Positions 1 through 9,478 of a DNA stretch of 64,000 nucleotides are shown piece by piece; positions within the stretch are counted from its first letter, which is position 1, and each line of letters opens with the position of its first letter. The notes under the pieces were generated by a model. It did not search any database. It had not been told where the DNA came from and saw only the letters and a list, made by a program, of their open reading frames with translations. Source of the DNA: a virus; IMG/VR virus record IMGVR_UViG_3300028844_006574, positions 27,376-91,375 of that record. One strand, given 5' to 3'. The translations under genes were made by a program, and so were the position numbers.

Positions 1-104
1 TATATTATCAAATGTTTGTGAAAGAGCAAAATGAGAAAGAGAAAGCGGCTAGAGCTGCTCAACAAGCAGCTAGGAGCAATTCTAGAACCGTGGGTAGCAG
101 GTAA
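1..104 (+). CDS. C-terminal fragment of a protein cut by the window edge
   Basis: Reading frame 3 is open from the left edge to a TAA at 102-104. The visible tail is rich in Lys, Glu, Ala, Gln and Arg and ends in SRTVGSR, the look of a charged helical or disordered C-terminus. An internal ATG at 12 would give only 30 residues, so this is more likely the end of a longer gene starting before the window. Its place directly before the baseplate-hub candidate suggests a tail-assembly gene, but the product cannot be identified. Confidence 0.5.
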   Translation, partial: YYQMFVKEQNEKEKAARAAQQAARSNSRTVGSR

Positions 105-128
105 ACAGTGGCTAAACAACAACCGAGA

Positions 129-136
129 CATAAGTA
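129..136 (+). promoter_or_regulatory. Weak late-type promoter box before the gp26-like gene
   Basis: CATAAGTA lies 6 nt before the ATG at 143. It differs from the usual CATAAATA box of this genome at one position, so it is a doubtful member of the late class. Confidence 0.3.
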
Positions 137-142
137 TTTTAT

Positions 143-955
143 ATGAGCGAAGACCAGCAGTTTGATCAGTTGTTAGAAACGTTGAAGCAAAAAAATGCTA
201 CACGTACACTAAACATATGGATACCATCACTAAAGAAAGGAGTACCTTTCAAACATCTCACTCTTGAACAACAAAAAACATTGATCAAGAGCTCTGTAAG
301 AGAAAATTTACTCAAGTTAGATTTTAGCAGGAATATTTACAATATATTAAAAGATAATAATACAGACAACACTGTTAACATAGATAAACTTACTATTGTA
401 GATCTAATCAGCATAGGTTTAGCGTACCGGTCCGCTGATATAAGCAATGAATATGGTTTCTATGTGGGTGATGATTTTTTCCCGGTAGATTTAGACAAGA
501 TATGTGAACGTGCCAGAACAACCGATTATAAAAACATGTTCCAACCAGACACTATAATTGCTGATGGTTATCATGTAACGGTTCAAATACCCACTATCAA
601 AGTGGATAAACAGATGAACGATCATTTATTTAAAAAATACCAAGATGTACCAGATGACCCAGAGTTGTTAAGAGATGTACTGGCTGATGTGTATATACAT
701 GAAGCCGCAAAATATATAACTAATATTGATATAGTGGAACCCGGTGACAACCCGGATGTTGAACCGTTACAAATAGATTTGACAAACACCACAGCTGAGC
801 AACGGTTGGATGTAATAAACCAGATACCACTAACCGTGTTGAACCGTTTAGTAGATGTGTCTGATAAGGTACAAGAGATTGAATCTTTGCTACTAGATGT
901 AGATCTAAACGGGGAAACAGCCACTATACAACTAAACTCAGCCTTCTTCACATAA
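143..955 (+). CDS. Baseplate hub/assembly protein, gp26-like candidate
   Basis: The product has 270 aa. Its N-terminal part (about residues 22-60, from LNIWIPSLKKG onward) has the short beta-strand plus helix layout seen in phage proteins of the T4 gp26 / T4_baseplate family. These act in baseplate hub assembly before the tape measure is built in. Support from position is better than from sequence: it sits directly before the giant tape-measure candidate and the gp48/54-like gene, as hub genes do in T4-type tail clusters. No signal peptide or membrane segment is visible. T4 gp26 is about 208 aa, so this one is longer. It could instead be another hub chaperone (gp51- or gp28-like). No Shine-Dalgarno precedes the ATG. 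Confidence 0.45.
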   Translation: MSEDQQFDQLLETLKQKNATRTLNIWIPSLKKGVPFKHLTLEQQKTLIKSSVRENLLKLDFSRNIYNILKDNNTDNTVNIDKLTIVDLISIGLAYRSADISNEYGFYVGDDFFPVDLDKICERARTTDYKNMFQPDTIIADGYHVTVQIPTIKVDKQMNDHLFKKYQDVPDDPELLRDVLADVYIHEAAKYITNIDIVEPGDNPDVEPLQIDLTNTTAEQRLDVINQIPLTVLNRLVDVSDKVQEIESLLLDVDLNGETATIQLNSAFFT

Positions 956-966
956 TAGATTCTAGG

Positions 967-974
967 CATAAATA
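967..974 (+). promoter_or_regulatory. Late promoter box before the tape-measure candidate
   Basis: CATAAATA matches the T4 late consensus at 7 of 8 positions and ends 12 nt before the ATG at 987. Confidence 0.55.
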
Positions 975-986
975 TTAATAGAGTTT

Positions 987-3900
987 ATGCCAGAACAAGA
1001 AACACAGACAGAACCGGTATTACCAGATTTCTCCCTGCTCAGAAAACCCCTAGCTGATCTATCTACATCTATACAAGGATTAGCTTCTACAATTGAAGGT
1101 GTTAAAAAAGCATTGTCCGGAATCAAAAATATTGAACCTAGCAAGATCAAAGAAGGTATTGATAACAAAATAACTCAACAACCATCAAATATATCCGGTA
1201 ATGTACAACAAATCACTCCACCCTCTCAAAACAATACTTACATTAATGAATCAACATCTAATAATGTAAATACAACTAATGAACCATCTGCTCCCCCACC
1301 ACCTCAACCAATAGTTCCAGATGATGTTGTACAAGAAGTGATGTCCTCCGACCCGGTACAACCCGAGACGACGAACATTACTGAAAACAACAATCAAACA
1401 ACAAACAACAATACACAGACATATCAGTCTACAAACAACAACGCTCAAAATCCATGGACCACGTTGTATAAAAACAACGAGCAAACCACAAACAACAACG
1501 AGCAACCCGCAAACAACACCCCGAAAAAATCATTGATATCTAATATCTTGAGTGGTGTCAAGAATAGTTATGAAAACATACAATACCGCCGGGAGAACAT
1601 GGGAGAAACGTTTTTACAATCAACTCTACATGAAGCTAAAGACCGAGCTGTACAAGCAAAGGACGGTACGGTCTCCGGCTTTAAAAAAGCTAAAGATGTA
1701 ACTATTGAATCTAAAAATAGTTTCACACAAGGATTAAAAGCCGGTAATACCGGAGAAGGTGCCCCGAACGATTCGCTAGCTGCTAGAACTGGCCGAGAGC
1801 TAGGCGATGCGTGGAAAGAACAGAGAGACATGGACACACCGCTGTCACGTGCTGTTGATGCGTTCAAAGCCTTGAAGCAAGGAAACTTTAAAGATGCAAT
1901 AGGTAAAGCTGCTAGCTCTTTTGGAGGTTATGTAATGGCCAAAGAGAACCGAGAAGAGAATGAAAAGTATCAACGAGATTTTGGTGTTGAAGGTTATACC
2001 CCTGCTAAAACTCTCAAACTCAATGAAATGGCAGAGGATCAAGCCAAAGAGAGGCAGGAACTAGTCGACCAAATTCGCAAAGAAAAAAACAGTGTAATAA
2101 AAACACAGACAATTGAAGAACTCAAACAATTTGACAAAGAGTATGGTGAAAAAATGGGGGTTAGTTCTTCACAAGAACAAACAACAAACAACAATAACAC
2201 GCCAACCTCAGATGATAACAATTCAAAAATTTCAGAAAATATATCAACAGAGAATGTTGAACGAATCAAAGAAGCAACTGACCCTCAATTTCCAAAACCA
2301 AACAGCCCGCATGCCTCCGAGTATATTGAGACCGCTGGTGAGAACATAAACAAAGGAGTAGATCAATTAAAACAAAAAAGTGAACAATTTGCTGAAAATA
2401 TAAAATCTCTCCAACCTGTAGACAACAGTCAATCTAACATAGTTAACTTTCCAACACAACAAAACACACAACAAACTACAAACACAACAACACCAGCAGC
2501 ACCAGCTGCTAACAGCACAACCGCATCTGGTGAAAGTCAACGACAAGCTAAAGAATATGGTCCAGAAAAGGTTGAAATAGTCAACTTCAAAGAACTAGCC
2601 GAAGAGATTAGCGAGCTGATGGCCGGTAAGCTTGGAGACAAGATGAAAGGTGGGGTAATGTCTGGTGGTGGTTCTAGTGACGATGGTGACGATGGTGGTG
2701 GACTGCTAGACATGTTAGGGTTTGGGGCCAGTGCCGGTCTAGGAGGCGGCAGCGGTAAGGACAAAAACAAGAACAAGAACAAGACCAAGACCAAGGGACC
2801 TAAAGGTAAAAAACCTGGTCTGTTTAAACGAATCGGTTCAACAGTAGGTAAATTCATACCCAAAGGTAAAAATCTACTCAAAATTGGCGGAGTGGCTGCT
2901 GCAGCTGTAGGTACAAAACTTGGATATGACAAACTAACTCAGCCAGACACTCCAGATAAACCTAAAAAACCAGAAAAACCTGCTAAAACAACTTCAAAAC
3001 AGGTGAAACCAGCACCTAAACCAGGAAGTCCGGTTACAGATGCAGTAAAGACAACACCTAAACCAGACACACCAAAAACAACCACAAAAGCACCACCAAA
3101 ACCCAAGCCAAAACCAAAACCCAAGCCAAAACCAAAAGCTGGGTTCTTCAGTAGCATGTGGAGCAAGACTAAAAAACTCGCTAGTAAAATACCTGGAGCA
3201 GATACTGTCAAGAGTGTTGCCGGAGGAATTACTAGCGCAGTGAAGGACCCTATAGGGACTGCAAAAAAGGCTGTGAAGGGTGTTGTATCAACTGGTAAAA
3301 AAGCAATTTCTGCAGTCAAATCAGGAGTAGGAACCGCGGTAAAGTATGCAACCAATCCGAAACTAGCATTGAAAACATTGAAAGAAGCTGTAAAAACAAA
3401 TGCTAAAACAGCTGTTAAACAGATGATCAAAGTACCAATCATAAGTGCCCCGTTAGAGGCTCTTTTTGCTGGTTTTGAAATCAATGATATTTTAAGTAAT
3501 CAAGAGCTGTCACCAGCAGATAAAAAGAAGCAAACCGGTAGAGTTGTAGGTAACTCTATTGGTGGGTTGATGGGTGGTGCCTTAGCTGCGGTAGTACCAA
3601 CACTACTTACAGGTGGAGCAGCCGGTTTAGCTGCACCTATACTATACATGGGTGGAGATTATCTAGGTCGTATAGGTGCTGATGTGTTGATGAACAGTGT
3701 ACCTGATATTGAAGAAATATTAGGTGAGACAACTGGTAATGTATTTGGATTGGACTATGGAGACGAAGAGCAACCTACTACCGGTGAGCTAACTCCTGAA
3801 GACAAAAAAGAATTAGAAGGTCAAGTCAAGCCTGTTGATACCAAAGATGTACAAGCAGCACCAAAAGACAGTGAATCACCTGTCAAAGATGCAGTGAGTA

Positions 3901-6221
3901 GCATAACACCACCGGCAGTACCAGATAACAAAGTAACCGTTACACCAGAAGAAGTGGAATCTGCTGGTACAAACACACCAATCATGCAAGGTGTACCAGT
4001 TGCCGCCGGAGCTGCCGCGCTTGCTACCGCAGCCACTACTAAAAATACAAGCAAAACCTCTGGAGCTAAAATAACACCTGCTTCAGAATACAAAACCACC
4101 GGTAAAACACCAGTCAACAAACCTAAAACTGTAGCTGGTAAAGTAGCAGCCGCCGGTGCACTTGCTACTGGAGGAGTTTTAGCAGCATCTGCAATGTCGG
4201 ATGACACCCCACCAGCTAAAAAACTTCAAGCTGGTGCTCAAGCTACTGATACCGGAAAAACAACACCACCTCCACCAGCAGCACCTGCTAAAAAACTGCA
4301 AACCGGTGCCCAAGCTGCAGAAACCGGGGAAGTGACCGCAACTACAGCAACTACAGCTCCTTCACCAGCACCAATCCCTGCTAATGGTGTAACACCTGTA
4401 GCTAAAGACTTTACACACACAGGTAAACAAGCAATAGGGACTGACAGTTCTTCACCCGTACCAGCCAACCAATCTACTATAGGTCATAGCGAAGAAGGCC
4501 CAATGTATGTAAAACAGGTTCAAGATGATGATGGAGATGACCCAGATCACCCAGATGAAGAAGAAGAACAACCTGAAATTTCAGATATACAACCAGATAC
4601 TGGATCACAGGCGAAGGTACCTGGTATCATGTCCAAAGTGGCTGACTCTGCAGCTGCAGTTTACCCAGATTCCATGGTAGGTAGAGCTGTTGAAGGTGGA
4701 AAAACTCTACTAGGCAAAGCAAAACAAGCAAAAGACAAAGCCATGGCCACCGAAACTGGTCAAAAAGCCAAAGCAATCGGTACCAAAGCTTTAGATAAGA
4801 CCAAACAAGTAGGAGCAACTGCAATCGAAGGTGGTAAAACATTGGTAGGTAAAGCCATGGCTAGTGAAACTGGTCAAAAAGCCAAAGCAATCGGTGCAAA
4901 AGCATTAGACAAAGGAAAATATTTTGCCAGCCAAGCCGGTAGTATAGGTTCCGGATTGATAGACAAACTACCAGGTGCAGCAACATCTATGAAGTTGAAA
5001 GCTTCACAAGCCACAAAAGGTATCAAAGATAAAATTTCATCCCCCGGTCTAGGAAAACCAATCAAACCAGCCAAGCCTAAAAGTTTCTTGGGTAAACTCG
5101 CGAGTGGAGCAAAAAGTTTGGTCACAGAACACCCATTGGTTAAACTATTCCGGAAAAAGGAAGAGTCTCCTAGCGGTAAGTCAGTAAAACCAGCGGAATC
5201 ACAAGGCTTTTTGAGCAAAATAAAATCTGGTGTCAAAGGCATGTTCAACAAAACAAAAGAATCCGGAGGAAAATTCAAAGAAGGGATCAAAAAAGCAGAA
5301 CCGGGTGTAAAGGCAAAAGCTGCTCTTGAGAAGACCAAACAACTCGGCGCAACAGCAGTTCAAGGCGGGAAAACATTGTTAGGTAAAACAAAACAAAAAA
5401 TTACCGAAGCTTCGAACAGCGAAACTGGTCAAAAAGCCAAAGCGGTTGGTACCAAAGCGTTAGACAAAGGAAAGTACTTTGCTAGTCAAGCAGCCTCCAT
5501 GGGTATGAGTTTAGCTGGAAAAGCCAAACAAAAAGCCGCGGAAAAAATCCCGGGTATGTTGACATCTGGTAAAGCTGCAGCAGCTAAAGCTGCTGGTAGC
5601 GTTGCCGCCACTGCGCGGTCATTACCAGGTGTGATGAAGAGCAAGTCACAAGCTCTGAAACAAACAATTGACACTAAAGCTAAAGAACCGAATAGCTTGC
5701 TCGGTGGAGCAGCCAAGTTTGCCAAAGCCGCTGGTGAAAAGACTGTGAGTATTAGTAAAAAAGTCGGTGCAAAAGCTGTCGCGGGCGGAAAAAACTTGGT
5801 GGATAAAGCCAAACAATCTAAAGACAGGGTAGTATCTGCAACTACAGGGGAGAGCTCAGATGGGGATACACCTAAAAACAGACTCTCTGGTATGATGGGT
5901 GCAGCTAAGGATAAATCCAAAGACCTTTTAAAAAATGCAATACCAGTGTCTCAAAAGATGGGTTCAAAAGCACTGGCGGGTGCAGCGATAATGGGTCAAC
6001 GTTCCAAACAATTTATTGAAAAATTAGGCGAAAAGGAAATAGAAAAAGAAAAACAAGAGAAGGAACAAGCAGCTGGCGGTGGTACATCCATAATAAGCAA
6101 CAGTAGTAGCAGCAGCAATAGTACCACAATCAATCGATTCGATACAGATGTTGTGAGCAAATGGAGAAGCCAGTATGTTGATGACCAACACCGCCCGGGT
6201 CACTATTCGATGTACAGCTGA
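987..6221 (+). CDS. Giant tape-measure-type tail protein
   Basis: At 1744 aa this is the longest gene in the window. It lies between a gp26-like hub gene and a gp48/54-like gene, where T4 has gene 29 (tape measure). The N-terminal third is Asn/Gln/Thr-rich and looks disordered. A Gly/Asp-rich stretch and a Lys/Asn run follow near residues 560-605, and a repeated Lys-Pro run near 705-718. A Gly/Ala-rich hydrophobic segment of about 45 residues lies near 852-897. Residues about 1232-1610 carry diverged repeats built from GGKTLLGKAKQ-like and TGQKAKAIG-plus-KALDK units. Hydrophobic Gly/Ala stretches in a huge helical, Lys/Ala-rich protein fit a tape measure, which sets tail length and is passed into the cell. 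T4 gp29 is only about 590 aa. It could instead be a fusion of tape measure with another internal tail protein. The end reads SMYS, with no visible enzyme domain. Confidence 0.6.
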   Translation: MPEQETQTEPVLPDFSLLRKPLADLSTSIQGLASTIEGVKKALSGIKNIEPSKIKEGIDNKITQQPSNISGNVQQITPPSQNNTYINESTSNNVNTTNEPSAPPPPQPIVPDDVVQEVMSSDPVQPETTNITENNNQTTNNNTQTYQSTNNNAQNPWTTLYKNNEQTTNNNEQPANNTPKKSLISNILSGVKNSYENIQYRRENMGETFLQSTLHEAKDRAVQAKDGTVSGFKKAKDVTIESKNSFTQGLKAGNTGEGAPNDSLAARTGRELGDAWKEQRDMDTPLSRAVDAFKALKQGNFKDAIGKAASSFGGYVMAKENREENEKYQRDFGVEGYTPAKTLKLNEMAEDQAKERQELVDQIRKEKNSVIKTQTIEELKQFDKEYGEKMGVSSSQEQTTNNNNTPTSDDNNSKISENISTENVERIKEATDPQFPKPNSPHASEYIETAGENINKGVDQLKQKSEQFAENIKSLQPVDNSQSNIVNFPTQQNTQQTTNTTTPAAPAANSTTASGESQRQAKEYGPEKVEIVNFKELAEEISELMAGKLGDKMKGGVMSGGGSSDDGDDGGGLLDMLGFGASAGLGGGSGKDKNKNKNKTKTKGPKGKKPGLFKRIGSTVGKFIPKGKNLLKIGGVAAAAVGTKLGYDKLTQPDTPDKPKKPEKPAKTTSKQVKPAPKPGSPVTDAVKTTPKPDTPKTTTKAPPKPKPKPKPKPKPKAGFFSSMWSKTKKLASKIPGADTVKSVAGGITSAVKDPIGTAKKAVKGVVSTGKKAISAVKSGVGTAVKYATNPKLALKTLKEAVKTNAKTAVKQMIKVPIISAPLEALFAGFEINDILSNQELSPADKKKQTGRVVGNSIGGLMGGALAAVVPTLLTGGAAGLAAPILYMGGDYLGRIGADVLMNSVPDIEEILGETTGNVFGLDYGDEEQPTTGELTPEDKKELEGQVKPVDTKDVQAAPKDSESPVKDAVSSITPPAVPDNKVTVTPEEVESAGTNTPIMQGVPVAAGAAALATAATTKNTSKTSGAKITPASEYKTTGKTPVNKPKTVAGKVAAAGALATGGVLAASAMSDDTPPAKKLQAGAQATDTGKTTPPPPAAPAKKLQTGAQAAETGEVTATTATTAPSPAPIPANGVTPVAKDFTHTGKQAIGTDSSSPVPANQSTIGHSEEGPMYVKQVQDDDGDDPDHPDEEEEQPEISDIQPDTGSQAKVPGIMSKVADSAAAVYPDSMVGRAVEGGKTLLGKAKQAKDKAMATETGQKAKAIGTKALDKTKQVGATAIEGGKTLVGKAMASETGQKAKAIGAKALDKGKYFASQAGSIGSGLIDKLPGAATSMKLKASQATKGIKDKISSPGLGKPIKPAKPKSFLGKLASGAKSLVTEHPLVKLFRKKEESPSGKSVKPAESQGFLSKIKSGVKGMFNKTKESGGKFKEGIKKAEPGVKAKAALEKTKQLGATAVQGGKTLLGKTKQKITEASNSETGQKAKAVGTKALDKGKYFASQAASMGMSLAGKAKQKAAEKIPGMLTSGKAAAAKAAGSVAATARSLPGVMKSKSQALKQTIDTKAKEPNSLLGGAAKFAKAAGEKTVSISKKVGAKAVAGGKNLVDKAKQSKDRVVSATTGESSDGDTPKNRLSGMMGAAKDKSKDLLKNAIPVSQKMGSKALAGAAIMGQRSKQFIEKLGEKEIEKEKQEKEQAAGGGTSIISNSSSSSNSTTINRFDTDVVSKWRSQYVDDQHRPGHYSMYS
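4680..5815 (+). repeat. Degenerate internal repeats in the tape-measure gene
   Basis: The coding sequence repeats two kinds of unit. GGKTLLGKAKQ-like units occur near 4695, 4830, 5365 and 5790. ETGQKAKAIG-plus-KALDK units begin near 4752, 4865 and 5420. The copies near 4752 and 4865 are almost identical in DNA over about 30 nt, so they arose by fairly recent duplication. Confidence 0.7.
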
Positions 6222-6242
6222 TCTGGTAAACTAGTTTTGCTG

Positions 6243-6250
6243 ATTAAATA
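6243..6250 (+). promoter_or_regulatory. Late promoter box, 5 nt before the gp48/54-like gene
   Basis: ATTAAATA ends exactly 5 nt before the ATG at 6256. No Shine-Dalgarno is present. By T4 late-promoter geometry the transcript would start at the AUG. Confidence 0.55.
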
Positions 6251-6255
6251 ATTAC

Positions 6256-7413
6256 ATGCCAATACCGGAAAAAAGATTCATATGGTCGTTTGACAGTCAA
6301 GGTTCAAACGGTCAAGAAGCACCTCAACTGATGGGAACGTTCGGTACCGGTTCAAGCTTGTTCCAGTTTGGTGTTGAAGGTGTTGGTCGCGCTATTGAAC
6401 CTGATATAGCCAATTATACATATGTAAATATTAGCAAAGATTTTGATTGGACATTAAATGATGAACGAGAGGAGGTACCACGTATAATACTTAAGGAGAT
6501 GACACCTAGTTCAAGTTCGCTACTAACCAGATCTACATATTACCTGAGCCAGTTTGAAGATATTGACTTCGGTTTGATCAACAACGAACCTCTAGACTCA
6601 TACACCGGGTTGTATGTCACAGATGATACCGGATTTATATATGATATACCGCAACTCGGTGGTAGTTACATGATGACCGGTAGTAACTCTTATGGAGCCG
6701 ATAGCGGTGGTCTAGGTAAAACACTCAAAGGAATAGCCGGCGTAGCTGGGGATTTTGCACCTGGTAAACTAGGTAAAGGTATAAACGCTGCTGTAAAAGG
6801 TGGCGGAGCTGCCATTGGTTTAGCCGGGCTCGCTGGAGACCTTGCCGGTGGTGTCCGTGAAGCTTTTGGTGGTGGCGCTGGTTATTATACTGAACAACCT
6901 CAATTTTACCAACATGGTCAAGGAGCTCGCAATTACGATATCAAGTTTCCATTGTTTAACACTGGCGATTATGAAAGCATGATTAGAAATTTTCAAGTAG
7001 CGTACATGCTGGTGTACCAAAATTTACCCAACAGAAATAGTAAACAAACCATCCGTCCTCCATGCATGTATGAAATCACAGTACCCGGTATTTCGTACAC
7101 CCCATTTGCATATATGAGCAAAGTGAACGTTGATTTCATAGGCGCTAGACGTGAGATGACAATCGCGTTACCCTTTGATGACCCAGACAATTACCGGAAC
7201 ATAAGAGTCACCGTTCCGGAGGCATATGAAATAACATTAAGTGTACAAGAACTAGTTGCCCATACTAAAAACTTTATGTTTCATAACGTGAGTAGAAAAA
7301 TCAGCACCGGTGTCGCTAGTGTAGACCAAGGGTTATCTGAAGAAGTGGATTCTGACAATGTTCTAGTCGAAGGTGTGAGTGATTTTATAAGCTGGTTGAA
7401 CCCGTTTGATTAA
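6256..7413 (+). CDS. Baseplate/tail-tube junction protein, gp48/gp54-like
   Basis: The product has 385 aa; T4 gp48 has about 364 and gp54 about 320. In T4-type phages these proteins cap the baseplate hub and start tail-tube polymerisation. The Gly/Ala-rich middle (residues about 155-210) followed by a beta-rich C-terminal half with GARNYDIKFPLF and a PPCMYEITVPG stretch fits the layout of marine T4-like gp48 proteins: a flexible Gly/Ala stretch before a tube-like fold. It follows the tape measure and precedes gp53, which agrees with a tail-assembly role. gp48 and gp54 cannot be told apart by eye. Confidence 0.55.
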   Translation: MPIPEKRFIWSFDSQGSNGQEAPQLMGTFGTGSSLFQFGVEGVGRAIEPDIANYTYVNISKDFDWTLNDEREEVPRIILKEMTPSSSSLLTRSTYYLSQFEDIDFGLINNEPLDSYTGLYVTDDTGFIYDIPQLGGSYMMTGSNSYGADSGGLGKTLKGIAGVAGDFAPGKLGKGINAAVKGGGAAIGLAGLAGDLAGGVREAFGGGAGYYTEQPQFYQHGQGARNYDIKFPLFNTGDYESMIRNFQVAYMLVYQNLPNRNSKQTIRPPCMYEITVPGISYTPFAYMSKVNVDFIGARREMTIALPFDDPDNYRNIRVTVPEAYEITLSVQELVAHTKNFMFHNVSRKISTGVASVDQGLSEEVDSDNVLVEGVSDFISWLNPFD

Positions 7414-7418
7414 AAATT

Positions 7419-7802
7419 ATGGACACCTTAGGTTTATTTCAAAACGACATAGATGATCTGGAACAGCTAGGACCAGCCCGGTATGAGAACATATTCAAAA
7501 TGTATGCTAAAGGTGAAAAGTATATATACAACATACTGAGAAGAGTGGATATAGATTTGAATTCGGCAGACCCGTCAACTTTTGCCGAAGCCCCTCTAAA
7601 GATTGAATCACCATGGACAAATATAAGCTACTTTGTGTACGGTACGGTAGATTTATGGTGGTTGATATATATTTGTAATAAAGATATTTTTAAAGATCCT
7701 TTACAATTAGTACCAGGAGGTACAAAACTAAGAGTCATAAAAACAAGTAAACTTCAATCAATATTGAACGAGATTGCAAATGATCTCAAACCTAGGGTAT
7801 GA
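7419..7802 (+). CDS. 53: Baseplate wedge subunit gp53
   Basis: The product has 127 aa against about 196 for T4 gp53. The diagnostic part is FVYGTVDLWWLIYICNKD (about residues 69-86), which lines up with the T4 gp53 segment containing IYGNPQLYWVLLMCN. This LysM-like fold belongs to the outer baseplate wedge. The C-terminus (LRVIKTSKLQSILNEI) also resembles the family ending. The shorter length suggests that the insertions of T4 gp53 are missing. It sits 5 nt after the gp48/54-like gene and overlaps the next gene by 4 nt, so it is translated as part of a tail operon. Confidence 0.75.
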   Translation: MDTLGLFQNDIDDLEQLGPARYENIFKMYAKGEKYIYNILRRVDIDLNSADPSTFAEAPLKIESPWTNISYFVYGTVDLWWLIYICNKDIFKDPLQLVPGGTKLRVIKTSKLQSILNEIANDLKPRV

Positions 7803-9478
7803 TCAATATACCGTTATTCGGCTCTGATAAAGAGTTAAACACGTTTGTAGATGACTATTCGAAGAAAAATTCTATAACTATAGATAATAGAGATTTTTTC
7901 TTCGCTGTTGCTATAGACAATGGGAAAGAACGTAAACTTTTCACTAAAAGTGGTATAGAAGATCTAGTTATAGAAGATGATTTGTTTGAATGGTATACTA
8001 AAGGTTACATACGCCTGAGAAATGACGAAGATGATATGGAGCGTAGTTTAGGCCCGGATAAAATATTATCCATGCTCCGATTGTCTAAAACATACAAAAT
8101 GAGAGGTGACGGTAGAGACATAATTTCTGTTAATATAACACCGAACTTACAAACACTACGTACATGGATCGCCCGGGTTGCTGGTATAGAGCAAAAACCA
8201 GATGAAGACATATTCAAATATTCTAATGACTTTTCAGTATATGATGTGAAAACAGAATATGAAGGTCGTCAGCAATACAAAGTTTTATATTTCTGGGATT
8301 TGAGATATCAACTATTGTTAGAAAGAAATGTACATTATAGTACCGCTTTAGTCAAAAAAAAGCAAGAGAAACAATTTGAGAAGAAAATCCGAGTAGTAAA
8401 CAACAAAGACCGGGAAGTACTGACAGGGGAAGCGATACAAGAATTCATTAAACAGGCATTAGAAGACCAAAACCCGGAATTTGAAGATGAATTATGGGAC
8501 AAAGGAGGAGCAAAAATTTTCTACTCTAGCCCTGCACAATACAAAGGATTGAACGACCTAGACTATCTCATGACCTCTCATGTGAGTGATGATGAAGGTG
8601 ATAATGATTTCAGTATATTGAAATACGATACTTATTTGAAGAAATGGACATTAATGTCCATTTCTAAATACTTTAGTAAAGCATTAGATGGTGAGGAAGC
8701 CGGTGAGTATCAGTTTGACAAATTTCAAATTAGCCAACATGCTGGGCCACTAGGTTTTTTAGGTCCACTAGCATCGTTTCTAACATCAAACAAAGCACCT
8801 AATTTGAAACTAGGTGATTTGAACAGCAAAGTCAAATCAATAAAAGTACCCATACCTAAAATAGGTCAAACGCAACGAAAAAACATGATCCCAGGGGAAT
8901 CGATGGAACTAGAACCTGATAGCTGGAGATTTGAAGATTTTGCTGGTATAGACAATCAATCTTTACTCACGACATATGCTGTGCATAGTTATAACACAAA
9001 TACACACGAATTTAATATAGATGTTTTTGACAATGAAATAAGGACAGTGTCTGAAAAATTTCAAGAACAGTATTTAGATGGTAAATTTATAGGCGACCCG
9101 GACCCTGCACTCAACTTTCAATTGACCAAAGGAAAAAAAGAGCAAAAAGTGTTGAATAATCTGTTCACTCTGGATCAAGACGAAAAATCCCGGGCTATAA
9201 AAGGTCGGAACCAGTTATTTAAAAATTTAATTTTCCTGAACAATGCTGTGTCTTTAAATGTAAAAGGTGATACACATAGAAGAACCGGTAGATTTTTTAG
9301 TTTAGACCGGAAAGACCCGTATTTTCCGAACGAGTTTGACGATAAAATACTAGGGCAATATTTCATAGTGAATGTTAAACACATCATCAGTAAAGAAACG
9401 TATAGTAACGAGATGTTAGGAGTCAAACCATATCGGTACAAAGCACCAGCATTTGAAACAGACAAGGTACACGAGTAA
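7799..9478 (+). CDS. Baseplate central hub protein, gp27-like
   Basis: The product has 559 aa. The N-terminal half reads like a hub or tube-related fold (a beta-rich start, then SGIEDLVIEDDLFEWYTKG). The middle has the typical hub phrase DLDYLMTSHVSDDEGDNDF followed by KWTLMSIS, which in gp27-type proteins describes the second barrel. gp27 trimers connect tail tube, gp5 spike and wedges. T4 gp27 is 391 aa, so about 170 residues are extra, mostly in charged loops. It overlaps gp53 by 4 nt (ATGA) and the following gene by one base (TAATG), which indicates translational coupling. Confidence 0.6.
   Translation: MINIPLFGSDKELNTFVDDYSKKNSITIDNRDFFFAVAIDNGKERKLFTKSGIEDLVIEDDLFEWYTKGYIRLRNDEDDMERSLGPDKILSMLRLSKTYKMRGDGRDIISVNITPNLQTLRTWIARVAGIEQKPDEDIFKYSNDFSVYDVKTEYEGRQQYKVLYFWDLRYQLLLERNVHYSTALVKKKQEKQFEKKIRVVNNKDREVLTGEAIQEFIKQALEDQNPEFEDELWDKGGAKIFYSSPAQYKGLNDLDYLMTSHVSDDEGDNDFSILKYDTYLKKWTLMSISKYFSKALDGEEAGEYQFDKFQISQHAGPLGFLGPLASFLTSNKAPNLKLGDLNSKVKSIKVPIPKIGQTQRKNMIPGESMELEPDSWRFEDFAGIDNQSLLTTYAVHSYNTNTHEFNIDVFDNEIRTVSEKFQEQYLDGKFIGDPDPALNFQLTKGKKEQKVLNNLFTLDQDEKSRAIKGRNQLFKNLIFLNNAVSLNVKGDTHRRTGRFFSLDRKDPYFPNEFDDKILGQYFIVNVKHIISKETYSNEMLGVKPYRYKAPAFETDKVHE

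Noticed and set aside
2939-3484. Long minus-strand frames inside the tape-measure gene (also 2537-2932, 4874-5338, 5486-5920)
   Set aside because: They are antisense shadows of Lys/Ala/Pro-rich codons, have no promoter or start context and overlap a clear coding frame.
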